Made by a program: the position numbers and the translations under genes | DNA from: JACVRW01 sp963764665 | GTDB lineage: Bacteria > Actinomycetota > Thermoleophilia > Solirubrobacterales > Thermoleophilaceae | DNA length: 64,000 bases | NCBI GenBank assembly: GCA_963764665.1 | Contig: CAVXTL010000010.1 | Span: 62,001-126,000 of the forward strand | Direction: 5' to 3' | In this document: one piece after another, positions 34,427-43,272 of the stretch | Numbering within the stretch: position 1 is the first letter of the stretch | Layout of the letters: each line of letters begins with the position of its first letter | Notes under the pieces: generated by a model | What the model saw: only the letters and a program-made list of their open reading frames with translations | The model's database searches: none | What the model was told of the DNA's origin: nothing

Positions 34427-36837
34427 GGGTGCCGCTGGCATGGCTGCGCAGCTACTGCGACCCGGGCACCTCGGCGGCGGAGATCGCGGACGCGCTCACG
34501 ATGTCCGGCGACAAGCTCGAGCGGCTCGACAGCGTGGGGGTGGGCGACCCCTCCGGGTTCGTGGTGGGTCGCGTGCTGGAGGCGGGACCGCACCCCGACG
34601 CCGACCGGCTGAGCGTGTGCCTGGTGGACGACGGCTCCGGTGAGCCGCGCACGATCGTGTGCGGCGCACCCAACGTGGCCACGGGCCAGACCGTGGCGGT
34701 GGCGCTCCCCGGCGCGACCATGCCGGACGGCACCAAGCTGGGCGAGGCCAAGCTTCGGGGGGTCCGCTCCAGCGGCATGATCCTGGCCGAGGACGAGGTG
34801 GGCATCGGCACCGACCACGCGGGGATCATGGTGCTCTCCGACGACCTGGCGCCCGGCGAGGCGCTGGCCGGCCACCTGCCGATCGCCGACGAGGTGCTCG
34901 AGCTCGAGGTGACCCCCAACCGCCCCGACGTGATGAGCGTCTACGGCGTGGCGCGCGACCTGCACGCCGTCACCGGCGTCCCGCTGTCCGTCGATCCCAG
35001 CGACGAGGACGCCGAGCCGGCAGGCACCGACTCCGCCGCCGATCACGCCTCCGTCGAGATCGATCCCGACATCTGCCTGCGCTTCACCGCGCGCGTGTTC
35101 GAGGACGTGACGGTGGGGCCCTCGCCGCTGTGGCTGAAGCAGCGGCTGATGGCGGCGGGCCAGCGCCCCATCTCGAACGTCGTGGACATCACGAACTACG
35201 TGATGCTCACCACCGGCCAGCCGCTGCACGCCTTCGACCTCGACCGCGTGCGCGGCGGGCGCATCGTCGTGCGGCGGGCCGCCGAGGGCGAGAAGATGAC
35301 CACGCTCGACGACGTGGAGCGCACCTTCACGCCGGACATGGCGCTCGTGTGCGACGCCGAGGGGCCGAGCGGGATCGCCGGGGTGATGGGCGGCCAGATC
35401 TCGGAGGTGTCCGACGACACCACGCGCGTACTCATGGAGGCGGCCACCTGGGTCGGCCCGAACATCATGCGCACCTCCAAGGCGCTGGGGCTCCGGAGCG
35501 AGGCCTCCGCCCGCTTCGAGAAGCAGCTTCACCCCGACCAGGCGATCGCGGCGCAGCGGCTGGCGGCGCGGCTGATGGTCGAGATCGCGGGCGCCCGGCT
35601 CGTGCCCGGCACCCTCGACGAGTACCCGGTGGCCACCGGCCACATCATCATTCCGCTGCGCCTCGACCGGATGGAGCGCCTGCTCGGAGAGCGCATCGAC
35701 CCCGGCGAGGTCGAGCAGATCCTCACCCGGCTCGGGTTCGAGCAGGAGGGCGCGGGGTGGGTGGTGCCTCCCTGGCGCAGCAGCGACGTCCGGCGCGAGG
35801 TGGACCTGATCGAGGAGGTGGCCCGCGTCCACGGCCTCGACAAGCTGCCGACGACTCTTCCGGCGCGCCGGGCGGCCGTGGGCACGCTCACGGACCAGCA
35901 GCGGCTCCGGCGCCGCCTCGAGGACGTCCTGCGGGACCGCGGCCTGAACGAGACCGTCTCGTACTCGTTCACGTCGCCGGCGGCGCTCGTGCGGCTGCGC
36001 CTGGACGGCGAGCCCACGCTTCGTCTGGAGAACCCGCTCACCGAGGATCAGAGCGTCATGCGCCCGCTCCTGCTGCCCGGCCTGCTGGACGCCGCGGCCC
36101 ACAACGCCGCGTACGGGCGTGACGAGCTCGCCCTGTTCGAGTCGGCTCGCGCCTTCCGCCCGTCCGGGCCGCTCGACGCTGCCCCGTCGGAATCGCCTGG
36201 AGGCGCCATGCCGGCCGAGGAGCGCCATCACCTCGCCGCGGTCGCCACGGTCGGCCAGGCGGCGGGCTGGCGCACCCCGGGCAGGGGTGCCGACTACTAC
36301 TCCGCCAGGGCGCTGGTCGATGCGCTGCTCGAGACGGCCGGCGTGAGCTGGCACGCCGAGCCCGGCGAGCGTCCGTTCCTGCATCCGGGCCGCCAGGCAT
36401 CGGTCCATGCCGAGGGGGGCGCGGAGCTCGGGTTCATCGGCGAGCTGCACCCGGAGGTGGCGGCCGCCTGGGAGCTTGAGGGCCCGGTGGCCGCCCTCGA
36501 GCTCGACCTGGATGCGCTGGGGGTTGCGGGCGCCGACGTGTACCGCGACGTGACGAGCGTGCCGGCGGTGCGGCAGGACATCGCCGTGGTGGTGCCGGAG
36601 GACGTGACCGCCGCCCGCGTGGAGGCGGCCGTGCGGGAGGGCGGCGGCGACCTGCTCGAGTCGCTCAGGATCTTCGACCTGTACCGGGGGGAGCAGGTGG
36701 GCGCCGGGAACAAGTCGCTCGCGCTGCGCCTGGAGTTCCGCGCGCCGGACCGCACGCTCACCGACGAGGAGGTGGCCGAGCGCCGTGCCGCCATCGAGCG
36801 CGAGATCGAGAAGCTCGGCGGGGGGCTCCGTGTCTGA
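34423..36837 (+). CDS. pheT: Phenylalanyl-tRNA synthetase beta subunit
   Basis: 804 residues, full length. B1/B5 domains, tRNA-binding OB domain near residues 40-150 (VVGRVLEAGPHPDADRLSV), editing B3/B4 domain with LEVTPNRPDVMSVYGVARDL and RISNVVDITNYVMLTTGQPLHAFD-like sequence, and a C-terminal FDX anticodon domain (LRIFDLYRGEQVGAGNKSLAL). Overlaps both pheS and argC starts, so it links translation and arginine genes on one transcript. Confidence 0.97.
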   Translation: MRVPLAWLRSYCDPGTSAAEIADALTMSGDKLERLDSVGVGDPSGFVVGRVLEAGPHPDADRLSVCLVDDGSGEPRTIVCGAPNVATGQTVAVALPGATMPDGTKLGEAKLRGVRSSGMILAEDEVGIGTDHAGIMVLSDDLAPGEALAGHLPIADEVLELEVTPNRPDVMSVYGVARDLHAVTGVPLSVDPSDEDAEPAGTDSAADHASVEIDPDICLRFTARVFEDVTVGPSPLWLKQRLMAAGQRPISNVVDITNYVMLTTGQPLHAFDLDRVRGGRIVVRRAAEGEKMTTLDDVERTFTPDMALVCDAEGPSGIAGVMGGQISEVSDDTTRVLMEAATWVGPNIMRTSKALGLRSEASARFEKQLHPDQAIAAQRLAARLMVEIAGARLVPGTLDEYPVATGHIIIPLRLDRMERLLGERIDPGEVEQILTRLGFEQEGAGWVVPPWRSSDVRREVDLIEEVARVHGLDKLPTTLPARRAAVGTLTDQQRLRRRLEDVLRDRGLNETVSYSFTSPAALVRLRLDGEPTLRLENPLTEDQSVMRPLLLPGLLDAAAHNAAYGRDELALFESARAFRPSGPLDAAPSESPGGAMPAEERHHLAAVATVGQAAGWRTPGRGADYYSARALVDALLETAGVSWHAEPGERPFLHPGRQASVHAEGGAELGFIGELHPEVAAAWELEGPVAALELDLDALGVAGADVYRDVTSVPAVRQDIAVVVPEDVTAARVEAAVREGGGDLLESLRIFDLYRGEQVGAGNKSLALRLEFRAPDRTLTDEEVAERRAAIEREIEKLGGGLRV

Positions 36838-37810
36838 CGGGCGCACAAGCGTGGCGGTGCTGGGCGCCAACGGCTTCGGAGGCGCGCTCTGCGCGCGGCT
36901 GGTGGACCGGCACCCGTCGCTCGACCTGACCGTGGCCACCGCGCGGGCGGACGCCGGCCGTCGCCACGACGAGCTGTATCCGCGCTATGGCGTGACGCGC
37001 GTGCTCGAGCAGTTCGACGCGGACGGCGTGGCGGAGCGGGCCGACGCCGCGATGGTGGCCTATCCGCACAAGACCGCCGCGGGCGCCGTCAGGCAGCTGC
37101 GCGAGCGCGGGTTGAAGGTGGTGGACCTGTCGGCCGACTTCCGGCTCGACCAGGCGAGCTACGAGCGCTGGTACCAGCCGCACGAGGCGCCGGAGCTGCT
37201 CGGCGAGGCCGTGTACGGGCTGCCGGAGGCCCACCGCGACGAAATCGCCGCGGCCCCGCTGGTGGCCGGTCCCGGCTGCAACTCCACCGCCGCCCTGCTG
37301 GCCGCGCTGCCGCTGCGCGGCCGGATCGAGGACGCCGTGTTCGACATCAAGGCAGGCGTGTCGGGAGCCGGACGCGAGGCCACCGAGGAGACCCACTACT
37401 CGTCGGCCGCCGAGAACGTGAACGCCTACAAGGTCGAGGGCCACCGCCACAGCGCCGAGGTGGAGCAGGAGCTCGGCCCCGGGCGGTTCAGCTTCGTGAC
37501 CCACCTGGTGCCGCTGGACCAGGGCATTCTCGCCACCTGCTACCTGACCGTGCCCGGCCTGACCAAGGACGAGGCCGTGGACCTGTATCGCCAGGCCTAT
37601 GCCGGCGAGCCGTTCGTGGACGTGGTGGACGAGCCGCCGCACACCCGGCACGTCCAGGACACCAACCGCTGCCGGGTGCACGTGACGGTGGTGGGCGACC
37701 GGACGATCGCGTTCGCGGCGATCGACAACCTCTGGAAGGGAGCGGCCGGCCAGGCGCTCCAGGACCTGAACCTGATGCTCGGGCTGCCCGAGACGGAAGG
37801 CCTCGTGTGA
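36830..37810 (+). CDS. argC: N-acetyl-gamma-glutamyl-phosphate reductase
   Basis: 326 residues from GTG 36830, overlapping the pheT stop by 8 bp. NADPH-binding SVAVLGANGFGGALCARL and catalytic Cys in VAGPGCNSTAAL, with HRHSAEVEQEL and a C-terminal NLWKGAAGQALQ. Third step of arginine synthesis. First of argC-argJ-argB-argD. Confidence 0.95.
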   Translation: MSDGRTSVAVLGANGFGGALCARLVDRHPSLDLTVATARADAGRRHDELYPRYGVTRVLEQFDADGVAERADAAMVAYPHKTAAGAVRQLRERGLKVVDLSADFRLDQASYERWYQPHEAPELLGEAVYGLPEAHRDEIAAAPLVAGPGCNSTAALLAALPLRGRIEDAVFDIKAGVSGAGREATEETHYSSAAENVNAYKVEGHRHSAEVEQELGPGRFSFVTHLVPLDQGILATCYLTVPGLTKDEAVDLYRQAYAGEPFVDVVDEPPHTRHVQDTNRCRVHVTVVGDRTIAFAAIDNLWKGAAGQALQDLNLMLGLPETEGLV

Positions 37811-39045
37811 CTGGCTTCTTCCGCTCGCGCTGGGTCGAGCGGCCCGCGCACGTGCGTGAGCTCGATCCCACGGGACTGCCCCAGGGTTTCCGGGCCGCCG
37901 GGGTGGCCGCCGGCCTGAAGCCGGAGGGCCTCGACGTGGGCGTGCTCGTGAGCGATGCGGAGGACACGGTGTCGGCCGCCCGCTTCACCACCAACGCGCG
38001 CGTGGGCGCGCCCGTGGTGGTGTCGCGCCAGGCACGCACGGGCGGGCTGCGGGCCGTGGCGGCCAACGCAGCACACTCGAACGTCGGCGACGGCCGGCGC
38101 GGGCTGGAGACGGCGCTGGCGCAGCAGGCCGCCACCGCCGAGGCCCTGGGCGTGGAGCCGGAGCAGGTGGCCGTGGCCTCCACCGGGGTGATCGGCACGC
38201 AGCTGCCGCGCGAGCCGGCGCTCGCGGGGATACGCGCCGCCTGCGCGGCCCTCGAGGCAGACGCCGGCACGTTCTCCGAGGCGATTCTCACGAGCGACCG
38301 CGGCCCGAAGCGCGCCTGCGTGGAGGTCACGCTGCCGTCGGGGGCCGTCACGCTCTCCGCACAGGCCAAGGGGGCGGGCATGATCTCCCCGCGCTACGCC
38401 ACCACCTTCTGCTTCGTGCAGACCGACGCGCGGCTGGCCCCCGAGAGCGTCGAGCTGCTCACCGGCGTGTGCGTCAAGCGCTCGTTCGACCGCATCAGCG
38501 TGGACGGCCAGCTCTCCACGAGCGACACCGTGGTGGTGCAGGCCGGCGGGGCGTCGGGCGTGGTGGTCGAGCCGGAGACGCCGGACGAGATCGCGTTCGG
38601 CGAGGCGCTGGACGCGCTGCTGCGCCAGCTCGCGATCGAGATCGTGAGCGACGGCGAGGGCGCCGCGCGGATAGGTCGGGTGGTGGTGCAGGGCCGGCCC
38701 GACACCGTCGAGACGGTGGCGCGCGCAGTGGCCAACTCGCCCCTCGTAAAGACGGCGCTGAACGGCGCCGACCCGAACTTCGGCCGCGTGCTCCAGGCCG
38801 CCGGACAGGTCTGGCCCCCGGGCGAGGCGTTCATCGCGGACCTCGAAATCGAGGGCCGTCAGGTGGTGTCCGCGGGCGACGCGGTGGATCTCGGCGACGA
38901 GGAGTGGCGCGCGCTGGAGCAGGCGTTCGCGGCGCCCGAGGTTGAGCTTCTGCTGACCCTCCCGGGCGAGGGCGGCGAGACCGAGGTCTTCTTCAGCGAT
39001 CTCTCGGAGGGGTACGTGCGACTCAACGCGACCTACACGTCATGA
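37807..39045 (+). CDS. argJ: Glutamate N-acetyltransferase/amino-acid acetyltransferase
   Basis: 412 residues. Transfers the acetyl group from N-acetylornithine to glutamate. Autocleavage site in the KGAGMISPRYATTF segment (Thr nucleophile after AT). Also PQGFRAAGVAAGLK near the N terminus and the C-terminal NGADPNFGRVLQAAGQ and YVRLNATYTS endings. Whether it is mono- or bifunctional cannot be read from sequence. Overlaps argC and argB by 4 bp. Confidence 0.95.
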   Translation: MTGFFRSRWVERPAHVRELDPTGLPQGFRAAGVAAGLKPEGLDVGVLVSDAEDTVSAARFTTNARVGAPVVVSRQARTGGLRAVAANAAHSNVGDGRRGLETALAQQAATAEALGVEPEQVAVASTGVIGTQLPREPALAGIRAACAALEADAGTFSEAILTSDRGPKRACVEVTLPSGAVTLSAQAKGAGMISPRYATTFCFVQTDARLAPESVELLTGVCVKRSFDRISVDGQLSTSDTVVVQAGGASGVVVEPETPDEIAFGEALDALLRQLAIEIVSDGEGAARIGRVVVQGRPDTVETVARAVANSPLVKTALNGADPNFGRVLQAAGQVWPPGEAFIADLEIEGRQVVSAGDAVDLGDEEWRALEQAFAAPEVELLLTLPGEGGETEVFFSDLSEGYVRLNATYTS

Positions 39046-39881
39046 GGGACGTAGCAACGCTCCTCGAGGCGCTCCCGTACATCCGGGAGTTCCACGGCAA
39101 GACGGTGGTGATCAAGTACGGCGGCGCGGCGATGACCGACGCGGCGCTCAAGGAGGAGTTCGCGCGCGACGTGGTGCTCCTCAAGTACGTGGGCATGAAC
39201 CCCGTGGTGGTGCACGGGGGCGGGCCCGACATCACCCATTACATGGAGCGGCTGGGCATGGAGGTGCGCTTCGTGGACGGCCTGCGGGTGTCCGACGAGG
39301 CCACGGTCGAGGTGGCGAAGATGGTGCTGGTCGGCAAGCAGAACAAGGACATCGTGCTGCGCCTCAACCGCCACGGCCAGCCGGCGGTGGGCCTCTGCGG
39401 CGACGACGGACAGCTCTTCACCGTCAAGAAGCGGATCGGCGGCGAGACCGACATGGGGATGGTCGGCGACATCGAGCACGTGGACGTGAGCGTGCTCAAC
39501 CACATCGCGGAGGACTACATCCCGGTGGTCGCGTCGGTGGGCGCGGACCGGGAGGGCCGCTCCTACAACGTGAACGCGGATGCCGCCGCGGCGGCGGTGG
39601 CCGAGGCGCTCGGCGCGTTCAAGGTGGTGTTCCTCACGGACGTGGAGGGCTGGCGCGCCGACCCCGAGGACCCGTCGAGCCGAATCTCCGAGGCGCGCGC
39701 CGAGGAGGTCCGCCGCCGGCTGCCCGAGGTGACCGGCGGCATGCGCCCGAAGCTCGAGGCCTGCCTGCACGCCCTGGACAGCGGGGTGGACAACGCCCAC
39801 ATCCTCGACGGCCGCGAGCCGCATTCACTGCTGCTCGAGCTGTTCACCGACGAGGGCAGTGGGACCAAGCTGTGGCCCTAG
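39042..39881 (+). CDS. argB: Acetylglutamate kinase
   Basis: 279 residues, amino-acid kinase fold: TVVIKYGGAAMTD, VVVHGGGPDIT, DEATVEVAKMVLVGK, VNADAAAAAVAEALGAFKVVFLTDVEG and the C-terminal GGMRPKLEACLHAL. Phosphorylates N-acetylglutamate and is commonly the arginine-feedback point. Overlaps argD start by 10 bp. Confidence 0.96.
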   Translation: MRDVATLLEALPYIREFHGKTVVIKYGGAAMTDAALKEEFARDVVLLKYVGMNPVVVHGGGPDITHYMERLGMEVRFVDGLRVSDEATVEVAKMVLVGKQNKDIVLRLNRHGQPAVGLCGDDGQLFTVKKRIGGETDMGMVGDIEHVDVSVLNHIAEDYIPVVASVGADREGRSYNVNADAAAAAVAEALGAFKVVFLTDVEGWRADPEDPSSRISEARAEEVRRRLPEVTGGMRPKLEACLHALDSGVDNAHILDGREPHSLLLELFTDEGSGTKLWP

Positions 39882-41008
39882 ACGTGCTCAGGGACCTCGA
39901 GCGCGAGGCGACGATGGGCACGTACGTGCGCCAGCCGGTGGAGTTCGTGCGGGGCGAGGGCACACGCCTGTGGGACGCCGACGGGAACGAGTACCTCGAC
40001 TTCCTGAGCGGGATCTCCGTGACCCAGCTGGGGCACTGTCACCCGCGCGTGGTGGAGGCGGTGCGCGACCAGGCCGGCCGGCTCATGCACGTGGGCAACC
40101 TCTTCTACACCGAGCCGGCCATGCTGCTGGCGAAGCGGCTGGCCGGCGCCTCGCTCGGCGGCAAGGTGTTCTTCTGCAACTCGGGGGCCGAGGCGATCGA
40201 GTGCGCGATCAAGCTGGCCCGGCGGCGCAAGCCCGGCGGGCGCTTCGTGGTGCTCGAGGGCGCGTTCCACGGCCGCACGATGGGAGCGCTCTCGGCCACC
40301 CCGCAGGAGACCAAGCAGGCGCCCTTCGCACCGCTCGTGCCGGGATTCAGCGTCGCTCCGCGCAGCGGCCCGCTGCCGATGGGCGACGACGTGGCGGCGG
40401 TGATCATCGAGCCCGTTCAGGGCGAGGGCGGCATCCACCCCGTGGATCCCGAGCTGCTGGCGGCGGCGCGCGAGGCGTGCGACGCCCACGACGCGCTCCT
40501 GATCCTCGACGAGATCCAGTGCGGGATGGGCCGCACCGGCACGCTCTGGGCCTGGCAGCAGCTGGGAATCGAGCCGGACGTGATGACGGTGGCCAAGGGC
40601 CTGGGCGGCGGGCTGCCGATCGGCGCCTGCGTGGCCTCGCCCGCCTACGCCGACGTGCTTCAGCCGGGCGACCACGGCTCGACCTTCGCCGGCGGCCCGG
40701 TGGTCACGGCCGCCGCCGGCGCGGTGCTCGACACGATCGACGACGAGTCGTTTCTCGCCGGCGTGCGGGAGAAGGGCGCGCGGCTGGCCGCCGGCCTCCG
40801 CGACCTGGGTCTCGACGTACGTGGCCTCGGGCTGATGCTGGCGTTCAGGGCTCCCGACGCGCCCGACCTCGTGCGCCGGGCGCTGCTCGAGGAGCGCGTG
40901 GTGCTGAACGCCACCGGCCCGGACACCGTGCGCCTGCTGCCGCCGCTCACGGTCTCGGACGACGAGATCGACGAGGCCGTGCGCCGCATCGGCGGCCTGG
41001 TGGCTTGA
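39872..41008 (+). CDS. argD: Acetylornithine aminotransferase
   Basis: 378 residues, class III PLP aminotransferase: YLDFLSGISVTQLGHCHP, FFCNSGAEAIECAIKLAR, FHGRTMGALSAT, LLILDEIQCGMGRTGTLWA with the PLP Asp, and the Schiff-base Lys in MTVAKGLGGGLPIGA. Converts N-acetylglutamate semialdehyde to N-acetylornithine. Start GTG 39872. Confidence 0.95.
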   Translation: MALDVLRDLEREATMGTYVRQPVEFVRGEGTRLWDADGNEYLDFLSGISVTQLGHCHPRVVEAVRDQAGRLMHVGNLFYTEPAMLLAKRLAGASLGGKVFFCNSGAEAIECAIKLARRRKPGGRFVVLEGAFHGRTMGALSATPQETKQAPFAPLVPGFSVAPRSGPLPMGDDVAAVIIEPVQGEGGIHPVDPELLAAAREACDAHDALLILDEIQCGMGRTGTLWAWQQLGIEPDVMTVAKGLGGGLPIGACVASPAYADVLQPGDHGSTFAGGPVVTAAAGAVLDTIDDESFLAGVREKGARLAAGLRDLGLDVRGLGLMLAFRAPDAPDLVRRALLEERVVLNATGPDTVRLLPPLTVSDDEIDEAVRRIGGLVA

Positions 41009-41011
41009 ACC

Positions 41012-41464
41012 GTGCTGCTGTTCGCGTACGGAAGCAACCTGGCCGCCGAGGAGGTGGCGCCCGAGGCGCGCTTCCTCGGCGTGGCGGTGCTGCCCGGTTT
41101 CGAGCTCGCGCGCACACGGCGCTCGATCCGCTGGGGCGGCGGGGTGGCCGACGTGGTGGCGGCGCCGGGCGGGCGGGTGTGGGGCGCGGCCTACGACGCC
41201 CCCGAGGCGGCCCTGACCGCGCTGGACCGCAAGGAGGGCGCCGGCTTCGCCTACCGGCGCCTCGAGGTCCACGTCGAGCTGGGCGGGGAGCTCAGGCCCG
41301 CGGTGACCTACGAGGTCATCCACAAGGACCCGGAGGCCCCTCCGGCCACGCCCGAGTACGCGTCACTGGTGCTGCGCGGCGCCCGCGAGCGCGGGCTGCC
41401 CGACGAGTGGCTGGCCAGGCTCGAATCGGTTCTCACGGGCGCTGCTAGCGTGCCCGCCCGATGA
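41012..41464 (+). CDS. Gamma-glutamylcyclotransferase-like protein
   Basis: 150 residues, GGCT/AIG2 fold: YGSNLAAEEV near the N terminus binds the gamma-glutamyl group, and LDRKEGAGFAYRR carries the expected catalytic Glu. GTG start 3 bp after argD, stop overlapping argG by 4 bp, so it is an embedded member of the arginine operon. A role in removing gamma-glutamyl adducts is possible; nothing shows its substrate. Confidence 0.82.
   Translation: MLLFAYGSNLAAEEVAPEARFLGVAVLPGFELARTRRSIRWGGGVADVVAAPGGRVWGAAYDAPEAALTALDRKEGAGFAYRRLEVHVELGGELRPAVTYEVIHKDPEAPPATPEYASLVLRGARERGLPDEWLARLESVLTGAASVPAR
41446..41451 (+). promoter_or_regulatory. Internal -10 box before argG
   Basis: TAGCGT, 9 nt before ATG 41461. 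Possible internal leaderless promoter so that argG can be expressed apart from argCJBD. Confidence 0.4.
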
Positions 41465-42732
41465 CCGAGGAGCGCACAACGCTGCGGGCCACGGCCTCCT
41501 ACGAGGCAGAGCCCGGCGAGGTCGGCCGGGTGCTGCTGCTCTATTCGGGCGGGCTCGACACGAGCGTGATGCTCAAGTGGATCCAGGACGAGTACGAGGC
41601 CGAGGTGGTGGCGCTCACCGTGAACCTGGGCCAGCCCGGCGAGGAGTTCGACGTGGTGCGCGGCAAGGCGCTCCAGCTGGGAGCGCTCGACTGCCACGTG
41701 GTGGACGCGCGCGAGGAGTTCGCCGAGCACTACGTGCTGCCGGCCATCAAGGCCAACGCGCTGTACGGCGGCGGCTACCCGCTGTTCACCGCGCTCGGCC
41801 GCCCGCTGATCGCCAAGCTGGCGGTGGACAAGGCGCGCGAGTCGGGCTGCGACACGATCGCCCACGGGTGCACCGGCAAGGGCAACGACCAGGTGCGGAT
41901 CGAGTCAACGGTGCTGGCGCTGGCGCCGGAGATGAAGATCATCGCCCCGGTCCGCGGCTGGCAGATGGGGCGTGAGGAGGAGATCGCCTACGCGCGCGAG
42001 CACGGCATCCCGGTCAAGGGCGGCAGCGAGGCGGTCCCGTACTCGATCGACGACAACCTCTGGGGCCGCTCGTCGGAGGGTGGGCCGATCGAGGACCTGG
42101 CCGAGCCCCCGCATGACGACGTGTTCCAGCTGGTGACCAGGCCCGAGGAGGCGCCCGACGAGCCCCAGGACGTGGTCGTGGAGTTCGAGCGCGGCCGCCC
42201 GGTGGCGCTCGACGGCGAGCGGCTCGGGCTCGTGGACCTGCTCGAGCGGGCAGGCGAGATCGGCGCCAGCCACGGGGTGGGCATCGTGGATCACGTGGAG
42301 GACCGGATCGTGGGCCTGAAGGTGCGCGACCTCTACGAGGTGCCCGCCGCGGCGATCATCCTGCCGGCGCACAAGGAGCTCGAGAAGCTCGTGGGCACGA
42401 TTCACCAGAACAACTTCAAGCCGCAGCTCGACAACCAGTGGGCGTTCCTGGTGTACGCGGGGCTCTGGCACGAGCCGCTGCTGGGGGACCTGAGCTCCTT
42501 CATGGAGTCCGTGAACGAGCAGGTCACGGGCTCAATCACGATGCGGCTCTACAAGGGCTCGGCCCGGCCGGTGGCCAGGCAGTCGCCCAACGCCCTCTAC
42601 GACCAGGCCCTGGCGGGCTTCGGCGAGTCCGGCGGCCTCTTCTCCCAACAGGCCAGCCCCGGGTTCATCGAGCTCTGGAGCCTTCAGTCGCGAATGGCGT
42701 ACAAGATCCGAAATCGGGAAGAAGAGGACTAA
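41461..42732 (+). CDS. argG: Argininosuccinate synthase
   Basis: 423 residues. Ligates citrulline and aspartate with ATP. ATP-binding LLYSGGLDTSVMLKWI near residue 24, HGCTGKGNDQVRIE, and SIDDNLWGRSSEGG are diagnostic. An N-terminal extension of about 22 residues precedes the core. No argF, argR or argH is in the window after it; the next gene is a tiny membrane protein. Confidence 0.96.
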   Translation: MTEERTTLRATASYEAEPGEVGRVLLLYSGGLDTSVMLKWIQDEYEAEVVALTVNLGQPGEEFDVVRGKALQLGALDCHVVDAREEFAEHYVLPAIKANALYGGGYPLFTALGRPLIAKLAVDKARESGCDTIAHGCTGKGNDQVRIESTVLALAPEMKIIAPVRGWQMGREEEIAYAREHGIPVKGGSEAVPYSIDDNLWGRSSEGGPIEDLAEPPHDDVFQLVTRPEEAPDEPQDVVVEFERGRPVALDGERLGLVDLLERAGEIGASHGVGIVDHVEDRIVGLKVRDLYEVPAAAIILPAHKELEKLVGTIHQNNFKPQLDNQWAFLVYAGLWHEPLLGDLSSFMESVNEQVTGSITMRLYKGSARPVARQSPNALYDQALAGFGESGGLFSQQASPGFIELWSLQSRMAYKIRNREEED

Positions 42733-42899
42733 TGAACTCTCGCGGATACACGGTGCTCGGCTGGATCGTCTACCAGGTCGGCGTGCGGGCGGTGCGGCGC
42801 AAGGTGGCGCAGAACCGCGTGAAGTTCGGCGCCGCGGCCACGGTCGCGTTGGTGCTGGTGGGCGGGATCCTGGCCGCCAAAGCCGGCGACGACGAGTAG
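42732..42899 (+). CDS. Small single-pass membrane protein
   Basis: 55 residues; ATG 42732 shares its A with the argG TAA stop (TAATG). Basic N-terminal half (YQVGVRAVRRKVAQNR) and one hydrophobic helix (FGAAATVALVLVGGILAA). Hypothetical; similar short proteins are frequent and rarely annotated. Confidence 0.55.
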   Translation: MNSRGYTVLGWIVYQVGVRAVRRKVAQNRVKFGAAATVALVLVGGILAAKAGDDE

Positions 42900-42903
42900 C
42901 GCC

Positions 42904-42932
42904 TTGACATAGGTCGGTAGGCGATATATCGT
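42904..42932 (+). promoter_or_regulatory. padR promoter with overlapping operator palindrome
   Basis: TTGACA (42904-42909), 17-bp spacer, TATCGT (42927-42932), 10 nt before the start codon. The perfect palindrome CGATATATCG (42922-42931) covers the -10 box, a likely autoregulatory PadR site. Confidence 0.65.
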
Positions 42933-42942
42933 CTGCCGTACG

Positions 42943-43272
42943 ATGGAGCTTCGGCCGGCCAGCTACTTCGTCCTGGCATCCCTTCTCGAGGGCCCTCTGC
43001 ACGGGTACGCGATCTCCGCCCGCGCCCGTGAGCTCTCCGACGGCGGGGTGCGCCTCACGGCCGGCACCCTGTACGGGTCCCTCGACCGCATGGCGGCCAC
43101 GGGCCTCCTGGAGATCGACCGCGAGGAGACCGTCGAGGGTCGCCTGCGCCGCTACTACAGGATCACCGACGACGGTCGCGAGACCGTCGTTCGGGAGGCG
43201 GATCGCCTGGCGTCCGCCGCCGGCGTGGTGCGCCGCATGGCAGGGCTCAAGCCTGCGGAGGGGCTCGCGTGA
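42943..43272 (+). CDS. PadR family transcriptional regulator
   Basis: 109 residues: SYFVLASLLEGPLHGYAISARARELS, LTAGTLYGSLDRMAATGLLEI and RRYYRITDDGRETV form the PadR winged helix. The gene overlaps a membrane-protein gene by 4 bp, the common two-gene module in which the PadR protein represses both. The effector is unknown. A palindrome overlaps its own promoter. Confidence 0.92.
   Translation: MELRPASYFVLASLLEGPLHGYAISARARELSDGGVRLTAGTLYGSLDRMAATGLLEIDREETVEGRLRRYYRITDDGRETVVREADRLASAAGVVRRMAGLKPAEGLA

Noticed and set aside
34285..36939. 884-codon open frame antisense to pheT
   Set aside because: His/Val/Arg-rich shadow that crosses gene boundaries; no motif.
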